Of a stretch of DNA of 5,509 bases, positions 5,509-5,509 are shown piece by piece. A program made the translations under genes and the position numbers. The stretch comes from an uncultured Lachnospiraceae bacterium (GTDB lineage Bacteria > Bacillota > Clostridia > Lachnospirales > Lachnospiraceae). Position 1 is the stretch's first letter. Each line of letters starts with the position of its first letter. The DNA is taken from NCBI GenBank assembly GCA_910584845.1, contig CAJUDH010000044.1, positions 1 to 5,509 of the forward strand, in the 5' to 3' direction. The notes beneath the pieces were generated by a model. That model worked only from the letters and a program-made list of their open reading frames with translations, made no database searches and was not told the DNA's origin.

Positions 5509-5509
5509 A

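Noticed and set aside
1..5509. Classical insertion sequence or transposon
   Set aside because: The inverted ends fit, but no transposase or remnant is coded in the window and the direct target repeats would lie outside it. Kept only as an alternative to inversion.

Overview
The window looks like low-to-moderate GC Firmicutes DNA, most likely a gut clostridium such as a Lachnospiraceae member. The signs are strong AGGAGG-type ribosome binding sites, TGnTATAAT promoters, choline-binding (cell-wall-binding) repeat proteins and a LicC/LicA-type enzyme. The taxon is an inference; no RNA marker gene is present.

Three genes lie on the minus strand and read right to left. The first (5134 to 3356) encodes a predicted three-part protein: an N-terminal winged helix, a LicC-like CTP:phosphocholine cytidylyltransferase and a LicA-like choline kinase. 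The second (3257 to 2139) encodes a secreted protein made of choline-binding repeats plus a low-complexity tail. The third (1914 to 205) encodes a secreted GH25 lysozyme with about 13 C-terminal choline-binding repeats. Together they form a small phosphocholine module. One enzyme turns choline into phosphocholine and then CDP-choline, and two exported proteins should bind phosphocholine-decorated wall polymer. The choline importer (LicB) and the phosphocholine transferase (LicD) are not in the window and must be elsewhere if the pathway is complete. Genes 2 and 1 each have their own candidate promoter, and hairpin terminators follow both.

The two ends of the window are the most unusual part. 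Bases 2-66 and 5446-5508 are inverted copies of one sequence. Each has an outer block of 31-32 bp and an inner 21-bp block. The inner block falls inside a 28-bp site built like a tyrosine-recombinase (Xer/dif) core: two imperfect inverted 11-bp arms around an identical 6-bp centre, GGGGGA. The outer-side arm of the right copy, ACTTCCTATAA, closely resembles the XerC-side arm of Firmicutes dif as I remember it. The sites face each other in inverted orientation, so recombination between them would invert the whole phosphocholine cassette. Inside the right end, a VanR-like (OmpR-family) box and a promoter point outward, across the recombination site and into the unseen neighbour. The cassette may therefore be an invertible (phase-variable) or Xer-mobilised segment. 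No recombinase is encoded here, so it would have to act in trans. This is a hypothesis from sequence form alone.

The longest stretch without a gene is 5135-5509. It holds the licCA promoter, two dyads, the VanR-like box, the outward promoter, a structured leader and the right inverted repeat.
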